The notes beneath the pieces are model-generated. The model was not told the origin of the DNA. It saw only the letters and a program-made list of their open reading frames with translations, and searched no databases. Source: a bacterium (GTDB lineage: Bacteria > Zhuqueibacterota > Zhuqueibacteria > Zhuqueibacterales > Geothermadaptataceae). Taken from it: DNA of 64,000 bases. The translations under genes and the position numbers were made by a program. This document shows positions 1 through 9,064 of this stretch, one piece after another; the stretch's first letter is position 1, and each line of letters opens with the position of its first letter. Where the stretch lies: contig JAJRYV010000117.1 of assembly GCA_024275575.1 (NCBI GenBank), positions 1-64,000 on the forward strand. The letters are read 5' to 3'.

Positions 1-6
1 TACATC

Positions 7-59
7 GCACCTTCGGCGCTCGGGTTCCGTCCCCGGATTGCCCTATCCTCCGAAGGTGC
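7..59. repeat. 10-bp inverted repeat enclosing 33 bp
   Basis: The arms gcaccttcgg (7-16) and ccgaaggtgc (50-59) are perfectly complementary, so the segment can fold into a long-looped hairpin. It lies at the very edge of the window next to a truncated gene, so it could be the end of a repeat element whose remainder is outside. No poly-T tract follows on either strand, so it is not a good intrinsic terminator. Confidence 0.5.
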
Positions 60-293
60 ATTAAACTAATAAATCGAAGGAATACATGTCAAGGTGCTAA
101 GTTATGAATGTACCATTTCGTGTGAGGCAGAACACCCTGCAAAGTGCTACAGACTCTGGGGGCCAGCTCAAGTATCTAGTCGATTAGTTACCGCTGGTAC
201 CTATGTTTTTGCCATAGAACTCGAATCGGGAGCATATGCTACTCCTCCATCATAAAGAAGGTCACTTAATAAATAATCCGGCACAATGGGCGA
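60..293. other. Intergenic stretch beside a truncated gene
   Basis: No convincing gene is seen. A short plus-strand frame from a GTG at 94 to a TAA at 253-255 would encode about 53 residues with three cysteines in its first half, but it has no clear ribosome-binding site and no family I recognise. The sequence abuts the abrupt end of the glycosidase-like reading frame at 294 and may be DNA joined there by a rearrangement. Confidence 0.3.
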
Positions 294-611
294 TTATCCC
301 TGTAAGGTCTTATACTGAAACTGAAAAACAATTTTTTTACCGAAAGATCGGGCTATGGTCAAAACAGAATCGATCAGCGTAAAATCAAAAAGATCTTTTT
401 CGGGTTCTATCAATTTCCAATCCAGTTTTAATTGCATCCCCTCAATATCGGGGTTATCGGCGATTTTACTGATGCTATTATTTATATCCATGCACCAGGT
501 GAGGACGTAATGCTTCGGGCATTTTGTTAACGGTGTCTGTGCAGAAATTTGACACAAGCTGCACGCGACCAGAACAAATAACAAAATGAAATTTGTATAC
601 GAAGTCATCAT
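294..611 (-). pseudogene. Truncated secreted glycosidase-like protein (N-terminal fragment)
   Basis: The 105-residue frame starts with a signal peptide (hydrophobic residues about 6-22, then SAQ). It continues with 'IEGMQLKLDWKLIEPEKDLF' and a following helix-strand unit, which resembles the first beta/alpha units of GH42/beta-galactosidase-type TIM barrels, where a W..iEpe..~fd motif is typical. Such enzymes have several hundred residues, but here the frame stops at 294 soon after the strand KKIVFQFQ. I read it as the N-terminal remnant of an exported glycoside hydrolase; a short stand-alone protein cannot be excluded. No partner gene follows. Confidence 0.5.
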
Positions 612-671
612 CGTTGATTTGACCCTTTTAATAATACACGGTGACTACCAGGCTGGATTTAGTAAATCATT

Positions 672-1160
672 TTATGCATTTTTGTAGAAATACAATGTTG
701 CTGCTGAAAAAATGAGCAAACCCTGGAAAAAGAATATCGGAAACCATACCAGGCCATCGAGAACTGCTGATTGAAAAAGCATGAACACGAAAACCATAAC
801 CGGGATCGATAAAATCCAGGCGAACGCTGCGGCACTGGTCATGTTAAAAACTTGTTTTTCATCGATAGATTCTTTGCCACTATTAATTTTTCCGAGCAGC
901 AGCCAATACAAATAAACCAATGCAAATGGCACGGCAATCAACTCCCAGAGATGGTACTCGATGATTTTTTCCGGTTGTACCATCGTCATTGCCAAACCCG
1001 TCAGCCCACAGAGTATACCAATTAAATTGGTTAAGGTGAAGAGCGTCTCATGCATTTTTAACGATTTTGCAAAAGCAGTTTTCGGCAGCAGCCAGTAAAC
1101 AAGGATGGCGATAACGAAAATGAGCACCAGCACCAGCTTGATTAATTTTTCGATAAACAT
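672..1160 (-). CDS. Polytopic inner-membrane protein paired with XRE regulator
   Basis: The 162-residue product has about five hydrophobic helices and almost no soluble domain, so it sits in the cytoplasmic membrane. I do not recognise a named family; the size and pairing resemble small membrane proteins (DUF2975/DUF2178 style) that travel with a tiny HTH gene. The ATG at 1160 is preferred because GGAGG lies 5 nt upstream (1166-1170); a longer frame from a GTG at 1172 would place the start inside the Shine-Dalgarno region. It lies 27 bp downstream of the HTH gene on the same strand and is almost certainly co-transcribed. The function is unknown. Confidence 0.75.
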   Translation of the reverse strand: MFIEKLIKLVLVLIFVIAILVYWLLPKTAFAKSLKMHETLFTLTNLIGILCGLTGLAMTMVQPEKIIEYHLWELIAVPFALVYLYWLLLGKINSGKESIDEKQVFNMTSAAAFAWILSIPVMVFVFMLFQSAVLDGLVWFPIFFFQGLLIFSAATLYFYKNA

Positions 1161-1187
1161 TATAACCTCCACTTTTTGAGTTTGAAA

Positions 1188-1400
1188 TTATCGATTTTCT
1201 TCTCTGATAAAAAAAATCTGTTCCAACGGTTTTTCAAAAAATGCAGCCAGGCGTAATGCTAATAGCGTCGATGGTATAAAACGCCCTCTCTCAATGGAAA
1301 TGATCGTTTGTCGGCTGACGCCAACAGCATTCGCCAAAGCTTCCTGCGTTATGTTGTCCTTATCAAAGCGGCAACGCTTGAGATGATTACCAAGTAGCAT
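1188..1400 (-). CDS. XRE-family helix-turn-helix regulator, 70 aa
   Basis: A compact Cro/CI-type DNA-binding domain fills the whole protein. The recognition core reads TQEALANAVGVSRQTIISIE, with the ERGRFIPS turn and an LALRLAAFF helix after it, close to the YozG/YgzD class of 65-75 aa regulators. The ATG at 1400 has AGGAG five bases upstream. The gene heads a two-gene unit with the membrane protein at 672-1160. A perfect 26-bp palindrome at 1434-1459, just upstream, is a likely binding site for this dimeric regulator, implying autoregulation; that link is inference. Confidence 0.9.
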   Translation of the reverse strand: MLLGNHLKRCRFDKDNITQEALANAVGVSRQTIISIERGRFIPSTLLALRLAAFFEKPLEQIFFIREENR

Positions 1401-1433
1401 AAGTTTCTCCTGGATAAGGTAAGAGTATTTTAT

Positions 1434-1459
1434 TTTTTGTAAAGCATGCTTTACAAAAA
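1434..1459. promoter_or_regulatory. Perfect 26-bp palindrome, candidate operator of the XRE regulator
   Basis: Each 13-bp arm reads tttttgtaaagca, giving exact dyad symmetry around the 1446/1447 junction with core GTAAAGCATGCTTTAC. It starts 34 bp upstream of the regulator's ATG, where a promoter/operator would be expected. The core could also form a hairpin in RNA, but the size and position fit a homodimeric HTH protein better. Confidence 0.65.
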
Positions 1460-1708
1460 GATATCGAAATTAATATTAATGTCAAGTACTTTTTACATTT
1501 TATTTCAATTTGCGACAAAAGAATTGAATATTACGCTGAACCGCTCCTGTTTATTTTCCCGGGAATTCCCTTGCCGATGATGAAGATGACGGGAACATCC
1601 AATCTGCGGCGATACATATTCCAGTCAGAACCCACATCCCATTAATCGCTGTTCACACCGCTTGCTTTTGCCGAAACTCTAATAAAAAACTATCCTCAGG
1701 AAAATTCT
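1460..1708. other. Divergent intergenic region
   Basis: This AT-rich region lies between the minus-strand regulator pair and the plus-strand CotH-like gene and must contain promoters for both directions. I see no further gene. The sequence caggaaaattct precedes the ATG at 1709 and contains a weak Shine-Dalgarno (AGGA). Confidence 0.4.
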
Positions 1709-4348
1709 ATGTTTAAAGTTTTGAAAAAAATCATACCGGGTTTGCTCATTGCGAATTCACTGTCAGCGCAAGGCATTGTCATCGACAGTGTCAATTTGCC
1801 GGCACTGCCGGCTGATATGTCTTTTGACCGGTCGCCAGATAGCAGTGAGCATTGGCTTTATTTCCGGGATACCACCCCCGGTGAAATGAATGGCGCCACC
1901 AGGGTGAAAGCAATATTTTGGGATCTGCCGCAGTTTTCATTACCATGCGGATTGTATTCGGAAAGCTTCAGACTTGCATTATCAAGTGCTGTTGCTGATA
2001 AGATTTTTTACACTCTTGACGGCGCCATGCCGGATGAAAACTCCACGCTGTTCACCACGGAATTAATCCTTTCGGCACCTGCCGTTGTCCGCGCCCGTTC
2101 GATGCTCGATGGTGTTTTATCAGAGCGAACGGCGACCGCAAGCTATATTATCGATAAATCGACAAACCTGCCGGTGATATCGATCGTTGCCAAACCACAG
2201 GATTTGTGGGGGGACTCAACCGGAATTTATACCAATTGGCAAAGTGAGCGCGAGATTCCCGTCCATTTGGATTTTTTTGAAACTGATGGCGTGAACGGTT
2301 TCAGTCTTGATGCCGGGATGAAAATATTCGGCGGATGGAGCCGCAATTTCCCGCAAAAATCTCTCGCTATTTTTGCACGAAAAAAATATGGGGCATCAAA
2401 ATTAAAATATCAATTGTTCCCAGACTTGCAAATCGATGAGTTTGAAGCTTTTATTTTACGCAATGCCGGTGGCAATTTTGGTGCTTCTCACTACCGAGAC
2501 CCGTTGATGCATCGTCTCATCGCTGATTTGGATCTGGAAACACAAGCCTACCGGCCGGCCGTGCTTTATTTGAATGGCGTATATTGGGGAATTATGAACA
2601 TTCGCGAAAAAATCAATGAACATTATCTTGAATCTCATTTCGCTGTGGCAAGCGAGAGCCTCAATATGCTGGAAAATAATGCTGAAGTGATCGATGGCGA
2701 AAATACCAATTATCTCGCTTTACAGGCTTTCCTGCAATCGCAGGATATGGCACAGGTGCAAAATTATGATTATGTCAAATCGCAAATCGACATCGATAAC
2801 TATCTCGATTATCTCACCTCCGAAATTTATTTTGCCAATGTTGACTGGCCGGGCTGGAATCTGAAATATTGGCGGCCGCAAGCGCCCGGCGGCAAGTGGC
2901 GCTGGATCATTTTCGATCTCGATGATGGTTTCGGCTGGGGCAAACCACAGGATTACGGTTACCGGAATATGTTTGATTTTGTCACCACGAGCAGTGGTGA
3001 GGAATGGCCCAACCCGCCGTGGTCAACATCGATGCTGCGCGCGATACTGCAAAACGAGCGTTTCGTCGCCGATCTGCTCAATCGTTTTGCCGACCATTTG
3101 AACACCATCTGGCAGCCCCATATTGTTTTAGCGACGATCGATTCGATGCAAAACCACCTGTCTGCCGAAATGCCGCATCATATCAATCGCTGGAAAAATG
3201 AATTTACCGCACGACCAATGTCTATGGGAAACTGGCAAAACTTTATCGATGACTTGCGTGAATTCGGCCGGTCCCGCCCAGCTGAATTACGGCAAGTCAT
3301 TTTAGCGGAATTTAATCTCGATAAGTTAGTGGCATTAAAAGTAAAAATGGATCCGGTAGCCGGCAGTATCCGCATCAATCACGACATCGCCATTGCCGAC
3401 TCAAGCTGGCAGGGCTGGTATTTTAGCGGCCTGCCCGTCACCCTGACAGCCGAGCCGCAGCCGGGTTTTCTTTTTAAATCGTGGCAGGGCGATACGATCA
3501 GCACTGCAAACGAAATTGAATTGATTTTTTCCGACAGCGCAATCATTCTTGCGGAATTCACCACTGATAATTCAACCATCCCCGCGATTGTCATCAATGA
3601 GATCAATTATCATTCAGCAGCGGATTTTGCTTCCGGGGACTGGTTTGAATTATTTAATAATCAAACTGGTACGGTCGATCTCTCCGGCTGGATTTTTATA
3701 GACGAAAATGAGGCACATCGTTTTATTTTCCCCGCAGGAACGCAGCTATCGCCGGGAGATTATCTCGTCGTCTGCCGGGATACGCTGGCATTTTCCCGCT
3801 TCTTCCCGCAAATTCAGTTTGTCGAAGCGCAGTTGGATTTTGGATTGGCCAACAGCGGTGAAGTTTTGCGCCTTTATGACTTAAAGGGGCGGCGCGTCGA
3901 TTCGTTGTGCTATTCAGATGACCCTCCCTGGCCTCAGGCCGCTGATGGCGCCGGGCCAACACTCAGTTTAATAAGCCCCGGACTCGATAATTTACTCGCT
4001 GAAAACTGGCGGGCATTTGCAGGCCATGGCAGCCCGGGCTCTGCCAACGGCGGCCCCGATGCTGTTGCAGAAGTGATAAAAAATCAAGGATTTCAATTAC
4101 GGCAAAATTATCCAAATCCATTTAGGCATACGACGACAATTTGTTTTCGCTTGCCGGTGCCGGCAAAAGTAGACCTCATTATTTATAATGTGCTCGGGCA
4201 GAAAATCCTGTCGCTTGTGCATGGAAATCTGCAGACTGGAGAATACAAAGTGCATTGGCAACCCGCAGAATCGGTAGTACCGGGAATTTATCTCATGCGT
4301 CTGCAGGCTGGAAATTTCAATGCGGTGCGCAAGCTGATTTATTATTAA
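1709..4348 (+). CDS. Secreted CotH-domain protein with lamin-tail domain and type-9-like sorting tail
   Basis: The 879-residue product has a short signal peptide ending near residue 21 (SAQG). Domain order: a chitobiase/hexosaminidase C-terminal-like domain (about 80-150, with FYTLDGAMP), a CotH-type kinase-like domain (about 155-500, with GGWSRNFPQKS and IIFDLDDGFGWG), a lamin-tail domain (about 628-745, with VINEINYHS and DWFELFN) and a C-terminal sorting domain (about 800-879, starting LRQNYPNPF and ending in a Lys/Tyr-rich strand). CotH proteins are atypical protein kinases; whether this one phosphorylates is unknown. The tail predicts export and cell-surface attachment or release. It is transcribed alone, convergent with leuB 32 bp away. 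Confidence 0.88.
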   Translation: MFKVLKKIIPGLLIANSLSAQGIVIDSVNLPALPADMSFDRSPDSSEHWLYFRDTTPGEMNGATRVKAIFWDLPQFSLPCGLYSESFRLALSSAVADKIFYTLDGAMPDENSTLFTTELILSAPAVVRARSMLDGVLSERTATASYIIDKSTNLPVISIVAKPQDLWGDSTGIYTNWQSEREIPVHLDFFETDGVNGFSLDAGMKIFGGWSRNFPQKSLAIFARKKYGASKLKYQLFPDLQIDEFEAFILRNAGGNFGASHYRDPLMHRLIADLDLETQAYRPAVLYLNGVYWGIMNIREKINEHYLESHFAVASESLNMLENNAEVIDGENTNYLALQAFLQSQDMAQVQNYDYVKSQIDIDNYLDYLTSEIYFANVDWPGWNLKYWRPQAPGGKWRWIIFDLDDGFGWGKPQDYGYRNMFDFVTTSSGEEWPNPPWSTSMLRAILQNERFVADLLNRFADHLNTIWQPHIVLATIDSMQNHLSAEMPHHINRWKNEFTARPMSMGNWQNFIDDLREFGRSRPAELRQVILAEFNLDKLVALKVKMDPVAGSIRINHDIAIADSSWQGWYFSGLPVTLTAEPQPGFLFKSWQGDTISTANEIELIFSDSAIILAEFTTDNSTIPAIVINEINYHSAADFASGDWFELFNNQTGTVDLSGWIFIDENEAHRFIFPAGTQLSPGDYLVVCRDTLAFSRFFPQIQFVEAQLDFGLANSGEVLRLYDLKGRRVDSLCYSDDPPWPQAADGAGPTLSLISPGLDNLLAENWRAFAGHGSPGSANGGPDAVAEVIKNQGFQLRQNYPNPFRHTTTICFRLPVPAKVDLIIYNVLGQKILSLVHGNLQTGEYKVHWQPAESVVPGIYLMRLQAGNFNAVRKLIYY

Positions 4349-4380
4349 GTGAAATGATGGCTAAGCCTGGCAGGTTTTAT

Positions 4381-5463
4381 TTACAGACTTTTCAATACTT
4401 CTTCGATGATGCGTTCCCCCAGTTCGCCAGTGCCGACCAGTTTTCCCTCAATTTGAATATCACCGGTGTGAAAACCCTGCTGCAGCACATTCTCAACCGC
4501 CTGATTGATCGCCGCTGCTGCTTGTCCTTGCTCGAAAGAATAGTGCAGCATCATCGCAACCGAATTCATCATCGCGATGGGGTTGGCCTTATCCTGTCCG
4601 GCAATATCCGGCGCCGAACCATGCACCGGTTCGTAGAGTGGCGTGCCGTCGCCGAGGCTGGCCGAGGGCAACATGCCGATGGAACCGGTGAGCTGGCTGG
4701 CTTCGTCGCTGAGGATATCTCCGAACATGTTTTCCGTGAGAATGACGTCAAATTGTTTCGGATTTCGCACGAGTTGCATGGCGCAGTTATCGATGAGCAT
4801 ATGTTCGAGTTCGACCTCGGGAAAATCGGCGGCTGTTTCATTAACCACAGCACGCCATAATTGCGAGACCGCGAGCACGTTGGCTTTGTCGACGGAAGTC
4901 ACTTTGCCGCGGCGTTTTTGTGCCAGCTCAAAAGCTTTAATGGCGATACGCCTGATTTCTTGCTCACCGTAAGTCATCGTGCTGATGCCGAAACGGCCGC
5001 TTTCACGTTTTACGATACCGCTGGGCTCGCCGAAATATAATCCGCCGCAAAGCTCGCGCACCACCAGCAAATCGAGACCAGCGATGAATTCTTTTTTTAA
5101 TGGCGAGGCGTCGACGAGAATATCGTAAAGCTGGGCTGGACGCAAGTTGCAGAAAACACCCAGTTCCGCCCGCAAGCCGAGCAGAGCCTTTTCAGGGCGT
5201 AAATGCGTGGGATTATCATCGAATTCCGGTAAACCCACGGCTCCGAGCAGAACGGCATCGGCATTTTTACAGCGGCTGTAGGTTTTGTCGCGGATGGGTA
5301 CATTATATTCGTGCAGGCAGGCGCCACCAGCCAGATCTTCTGAAAATTCAAACGACATGTTCAGCGGTGCGGCCAGCGCCTGCAGTAGGGCGACACCCTG
5401 GGCCATCACTTCCGGGCCGATGCCGTCGCCGGGTAGGGTCATGATTTTTTTCAATTCAGACAT
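4381..5463 (-). CDS. leuB: 3-isopropylmalate dehydrogenase
   Basis: LeuB oxidatively decarboxylates 3-isopropylmalate to the leucine precursor 2-oxoisocaproate; with citramalate-derived substrate it also yields 2-oxobutyrate. The product shows the N-terminal LPGDGIGPEV motif, the catalytic Tyr/Lys region and the C-terminal NAD-binding segment HGSAPDIAGQDKANP. The ATG at 5463 (MSELKK, 360 aa) is chosen over an upstream one at 5499 because GGAGG sits 6 nt before it and the length then fits the family. It overlaps the end of leuD by 8 nt, so the two are translationally coupled. It is the last gene of the operon. Confidence 0.97.
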   Translation of the reverse strand: MSELKKIMTLPGDGIGPEVMAQGVALLQALAAPLNMSFEFSEDLAGGACLHEYNVPIRDKTYSRCKNADAVLLGAVGLPEFDDNPTHLRPEKALLGLRAELGVFCNLRPAQLYDILVDASPLKKEFIAGLDLLVVRELCGGLYFGEPSGIVKRESGRFGISTMTYGEQEIRRIAIKAFELAQKRRGKVTSVDKANVLAVSQLWRAVVNETAADFPEVELEHMLIDNCAMQLVRNPKQFDVILTENMFGDILSDEASQLTGSIGMLPSASLGDGTPLYEPVHGSAPDIAGQDKANPIAMMNSVAMMLHYSFEQGQAAAAINQAVENVLQQGFHTGDIQIEGKLVGTGELGERIIEEVLKSL

Positions 5464-6031
5464 CGGCAGCCTCCTGCAACATGCCGGTTTTTCGGGCATA
5501 GGCGAAAATTCCGCCTGCTTCGATGATACCGGCCACCTGCCCCAAATCTTTTATCGCAAAAGTTTGTCCGCTGCGCCGGTTGTGAACCTTTTTGTTGGCC
5601 AGGTCGAGCTCGACGATATCACCGGTATCGAAATACCCTGTCAGTGATTCCTGTGACTCGGCGGGGATGAGAAAGCCGCCATCGACAGCATTGCGGTAGA
5701 AAATTCGTGCATAACTTGGCGCGATCACCGCTTTCACGCCAGCGATTTGCAATGCCGCCGGTGCATGCTCCCTCGATGAACCGCAACCGAAATTTTTTGC
5801 TGCAATTATGATTGAAAATTGCGAAACAGCCTGGTCTTTTTTGATAAAAGGAATGTTGCCGGCGGGTAAACCGGCCTGCGCAGGCGGTACGCCGGAAAGA
5901 GCAAATTCGCCGTATTTTTTTCTCTCATTCGGATCATCCAGACTGTAAACGAGATGCACCGCCGGAATGATCTGGTCGGTATCGATGTCATCGCCGAGCA
6001 CGTATACCCGGCCGGTAATTTTGTTTTTCAT
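5456..6031 (-). CDS. leuD: 3-isopropylmalate dehydratase, small subunit
   Basis: This is the swivel subunit that pairs with LeuC to isomerise 2-isopropylmalate to 3-isopropylmalate, and citramalate to methylmalate in the isoleucine branch. Diagnostic features are DDIDTDQIIPA near the N-terminus and GCGSSREHAPAAL followed by APSYARIFYRNAVDGGF. At about 191 residues it is the short, archaeal-like type, matching the 432-residue LeuC. The ATG at 6031 is preferred over a GTG 12 bases upstream; no strong ribosome-binding site is visible, so it may depend on coupling with leuC, which ends 43 bp upstream. Confidence 0.95.
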   Translation of the reverse strand: MKNKITGRVYVLGDDIDTDQIIPAVHLVYSLDDPNERKKYGEFALSGVPPAQAGLPAGNIPFIKKDQAVSQFSIIIAAKNFGCGSSREHAPAALQIAGVKAVIAPSYARIFYRNAVDGGFLIPAESQESLTGYFDTGDIVELDLANKKVHNRRSGQTFAIKDLGQVAGIIEAGGIFAYARKTGMLQEAADV

Positions 6032-6074
6032 GGATTTTTTCACGTTAAAAGGTTACAGGTTTCACGTTCAAACG

Positions 6075-7373
6075 TCATACCAAAAACTCCCGCGGGTCGG
6101 TGATTTTTCCCGTTAACGCCGAAGCAGCGACGGTATAGGGCGAGGCCAGATAGACCTGCGAATTTTTCGAACCCATGCGCCCCGGAAAGTTGCGGTTGGT
6201 GGTGGAGATGCAAATTTCATCATCATGGGTGCGGCCGAAGGTATCTGCCGGGCCGCCGAGACAGGCGGCGCAGGAAGGCTTGCCGATTTGTACGCCGGCA
6301 TCCTCGAAAATCTGCACCAGATTGCGGCCATTAATTTTCGTCGCGCGCAGGTTGCGGTCGACCTCGGTTGTCGCCGGAACGATAAACGTATCGATTGCGA
6401 CTTGTTGCCCGTGCAAAATTTCAGCAGCAGCGACAAAATCGGAGAGTTTACCGCCGGTGCAGGAGCCGATATAAGCCCGCGTCACCTTTTCTCCCTGCAA
6501 TTCCCGTGCGCTCGCTTTGTTGTCGGGTGAGTGCGGTTTGGCCACCATCGGCAGCAGCTCCTCCGCTTTGTAAGTTCGCCTCGAATGAAATCGGGCATCA
6601 ATGTCGTTTCGATAAATAGTGTATGGCGCGTTGGTTCTGGCCAGGATGAATGTTTCGGTTTTTTTATCGGCCGCAACGATGCCGTTTTTGCTGCCGGCTT
6701 CGATGACCATATTGCACAACGTCATGCGTTCTTCCATCGTCATCGCTTCGATGGCGCTGCCGAAAAATTCCATTGTGCGGTAGGAAGCGCCATCGACGCC
6801 GATATCGCCGATGATTTGCAAGATGATGTCCTTCGCCATGATATACGGCGGAATTTTTCCATCGATGATAAAACGCATGGTCTCCGGGACTTTTACCCAG
6901 AGTTTGCCGGTGCCGAGGATAAACGCAGCATCGGTATTGCCGATGCCGGTAGCGAATTGCCCGAAAGCACCGGCGGTGCAGGTGTGGCTGTCGGTGCCGA
7001 AAAGCACCTCGCCCGGCCGTGTCCAGCCTTCTTCCGCCAGGGCAACGTGGCAAACGCCTTTGTAGCGTTCGCCGCCAACGTCGTAATAGTGGGGCAGGTT
7101 CTGCTCATCGGCAAAGGCTCGCAAAATGTCAATGTTGCGCCTGGCATGTTGATCAGCAGTGAAAATGTAGTGATCAGGAATGATGACGACTTTTTGTGCA
7201 TCAAAAACACGGGCTTTTTCGCCAAATTGCTGTTTAAAAATAGCGATCGTCGGCGGACCGCAAACGTCGTGCGTCATCAATACGTCGGTATCGATCCAGA
7301 TATTTTCACCGGGCGTAACCTGTTTGCGGCCTGCGTGTGCTGCCAGTATTTTTTCAGTGATGGTCATGGGCAT
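6075..7373 (-). CDS. leuC: 3-isopropylmalate dehydratase, large subunit
   Basis: This aconitase-superfamily catalytic subunit carries a [4Fe-4S] cluster. The cluster ligands are visible as the Cys in YIGSCTGG and the CxxC in PSCAACLGG. Other markers are TDVLMTHDVCGPP near the start, the FGTDSHTCTAG motif and the C-terminal NRNFPGRMGS. The 432-residue length matches the two-subunit LeuC/homoaconitase-like class rather than the longer proteobacterial form. Two in-frame ATGs lie at 7373 and 7367; AGGAAA upstream serves either. Without a neighbouring leuA it probably serves both the leucine and the citramalate branch. Confidence 0.96.
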   Translation of the reverse strand: MPMTITEKILAAHAGRKQVTPGENIWIDTDVLMTHDVCGPPTIAIFKQQFGEKARVFDAQKVVIIPDHYIFTADQHARRNIDILRAFADEQNLPHYYDVGGERYKGVCHVALAEEGWTRPGEVLFGTDSHTCTAGAFGQFATGIGNTDAAFILGTGKLWVKVPETMRFIIDGKIPPYIMAKDIILQIIGDIGVDGASYRTMEFFGSAIEAMTMEERMTLCNMVIEAGSKNGIVAADKKTETFILARTNAPYTIYRNDIDARFHSRRTYKAEELLPMVAKPHSPDNKASARELQGEKVTRAYIGSCTGGKLSDFVAAAEILHGQQVAIDTFIVPATTEVDRNLRATKINGRNLVQIFEDAGVQIGKPSCAACLGGPADTFGRTHDDEICISTTNRNFPGRMGSKNSQVYLASPYTVAASALTGKITDPREFLV

Positions 7374-7411
7374 GGGGAGAATTTCCTTTGTCGTTTATTG
7401 AAATTCGGTTG

Positions 7412-9019
7412 TCAGACGAGCGACAGAGCCTTCTTCTTTTTAATCGTTGGCGCCGGTGTTGAGTATTGTTTATAGAGAAAATAAGTGAAAGAATCAACCA
7501 GTGCTTCCCAGCTTGCTTCGATAATATTTTCGGAAACGCCGATGGTGCTCCAACGCTCTTCGCCGTTTTGCGATTCGATGAGCACACGCACTTTTGCGGC
7601 AGTACCGTCGCCTTCGGAAAGCACGCGCACTTTGTAGTCGATCAGGTGCATGCGGGCGATTTCGGGATAGAATCGCAGCAGGGCTTTGCGTAGCGCTTTG
7701 TCCAGCGCATTGACCGGGCCATCGCCTTCGGCGGCGGTATGTTCGACATGTTCGTTAACTTTCACTCGGATGCTGGCTTCCGAGCGCGGCAAGGGACTGC
7801 CGGCATCCCTTTCAACGCTGATGCGAAAACCCTGCAGATCGAAAAAAACAGGGATCTGCGCACGCAACCGCTGCACGAGCAGTTCAAAACTGGCCTCCGC
7901 CGCTTCAAAGAGATAACCCTGATTTTCCAGCGTTTTGATCTCCTGCACGATTTTGCTGCTCTCGGCATGATCGCCGCTTTGCAGGTTCAGTTCTTTGATT
8001 TTATAATTGACATTGCTGCGTCCGGAAAGATCGCTAACCAAAACCCGCCGCCGGTTGCCGACTTTTTCCGGCGAAATATGTTCGTAAGTTGCCGGGTCTT
8101 TCAACACAGCGCTGACGTGCACACCGCCTTTATGGGCAAAAGCGCTTTTGCCGATAAAAGCCGCCTCATCACGAGGATTGAGGTTCGCCAGTTCAAAAAT
8201 ATAATTGGCCAGTTCAGTTAAATGTTGCATTGCCGCCGGTGCGACGCATTGGTAACCCAGTTTAAGCTGCAAATTGGCGATCGCCGAAATGAGGTTGGTA
8301 TTGCCGCAACGCTCGCCGAAACCATTGACCGTGCCTTGAATGTGCCGCACCCCGGCGTGAACCGCGCTAATGGTATTGGCGACGGCCAGCTCGCTGTCAT
8401 TGTGCGCATGAATACCCAGCGCTCCGGAAAATTCCCACCGCACACAGGTGACGATTTCAGCAATTTCATCTGGTAGGGTGCCGCCATTGGTGTCGCACAG
8501 CGTCAGGATATCGGCGCCGGCTTGCTGCGCCGCCCGCAATGATTCCAGCGCGTAATGCGGGTCAGTTTTATAACCATCGAAAAAGTGCTCGGCGTCGTAA
8601 ATGACCTCGCGACCATTATCTTTTAACCAGGCGACGGATTCGTAAATTATCGCGCTGTTTTCTTCGCGCGAGATTTTGAGGGCTTTTTCGAGATGTTTGA
8701 TCCAGGTCTTGCCGAATATGGTGACAACCGGCGTTTCGGCCGCCAGCAGCATGTTGAGATTGCTGTCTTCCTCTGCCCGCACACCGGTCCGGCGCGTGCT
8801 GCCGAAGGCGCAAATTTTAGCGTGTTGCCAGCTTTGCGATTTGGCGGTTTCAAAAAACAGAGCGTCTTTGGGGTTGGAGCCCGGCCAGCCGCCTTCGATG
8901 TAATCGATGCCGAAATCATCCAGCTTGTGTGCGATGCGCAGTTTTTCATCGACCGAAAAATTGATTTTTTCGCCTTGTGTACCGTCGCGCAATGTCGTAT
9001 CGAATGTTTGTATTTTCAT
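7412..9019 (-). CDS. cimA: (R)-citramalate synthase
   Basis: CimA condenses pyruvate and acetyl-CoA to citramalate, the entry step of the threonine-independent isoleucine route. The N-terminal TIM barrel begins MKIQTFDTTLRDGTQGEKI and has the metal-binding HAHNDSELAVAN and the GNTNL region. A C-terminal LeuA-like allosteric dimer domain (about 400-520) is present. The DTTLRDGTQGE signature and length of 535 aa fit citramalate synthase (TIGR00977 type) rather than 2-isopropylmalate synthase. It sits between ilvC and leuC, so LeuCDB can carry its product on to 2-oxobutyrate and IlvBN/C/D to isoleucine. No leuA is seen in the window. Confidence 0.93.
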   Translation of the reverse strand: MKIQTFDTTLRDGTQGEKINFSVDEKLRIAHKLDDFGIDYIEGGWPGSNPKDALFFETAKSQSWQHAKICAFGSTRRTGVRAEEDSNLNMLLAAETPVVTIFGKTWIKHLEKALKISREENSAIIYESVAWLKDNGREVIYDAEHFFDGYKTDPHYALESLRAAQQAGADILTLCDTNGGTLPDEIAEIVTCVRWEFSGALGIHAHNDSELAVANTISAVHAGVRHIQGTVNGFGERCGNTNLISAIANLQLKLGYQCVAPAAMQHLTELANYIFELANLNPRDEAAFIGKSAFAHKGGVHVSAVLKDPATYEHISPEKVGNRRRVLVSDLSGRSNVNYKIKELNLQSGDHAESSKIVQEIKTLENQGYLFEAAEASFELLVQRLRAQIPVFFDLQGFRISVERDAGSPLPRSEASIRVKVNEHVEHTAAEGDGPVNALDKALRKALLRFYPEIARMHLIDYKVRVLSEGDGTAAKVRVLIESQNGEERWSTIGVSENIIEASWEALVDSFTYFLYKQYSTPAPTIKKKKALSLV

Positions 9020-9064
9020 GGGATTAGTGTTTCAGGTTTACAGGTAACAGGTTATCCGTGTAAC

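Noticed and set aside
94-255. Small Cys-containing plus-strand frame
   Set aside because: GTG start, no clear ribosome-binding site and no family; too short to support as a gene.
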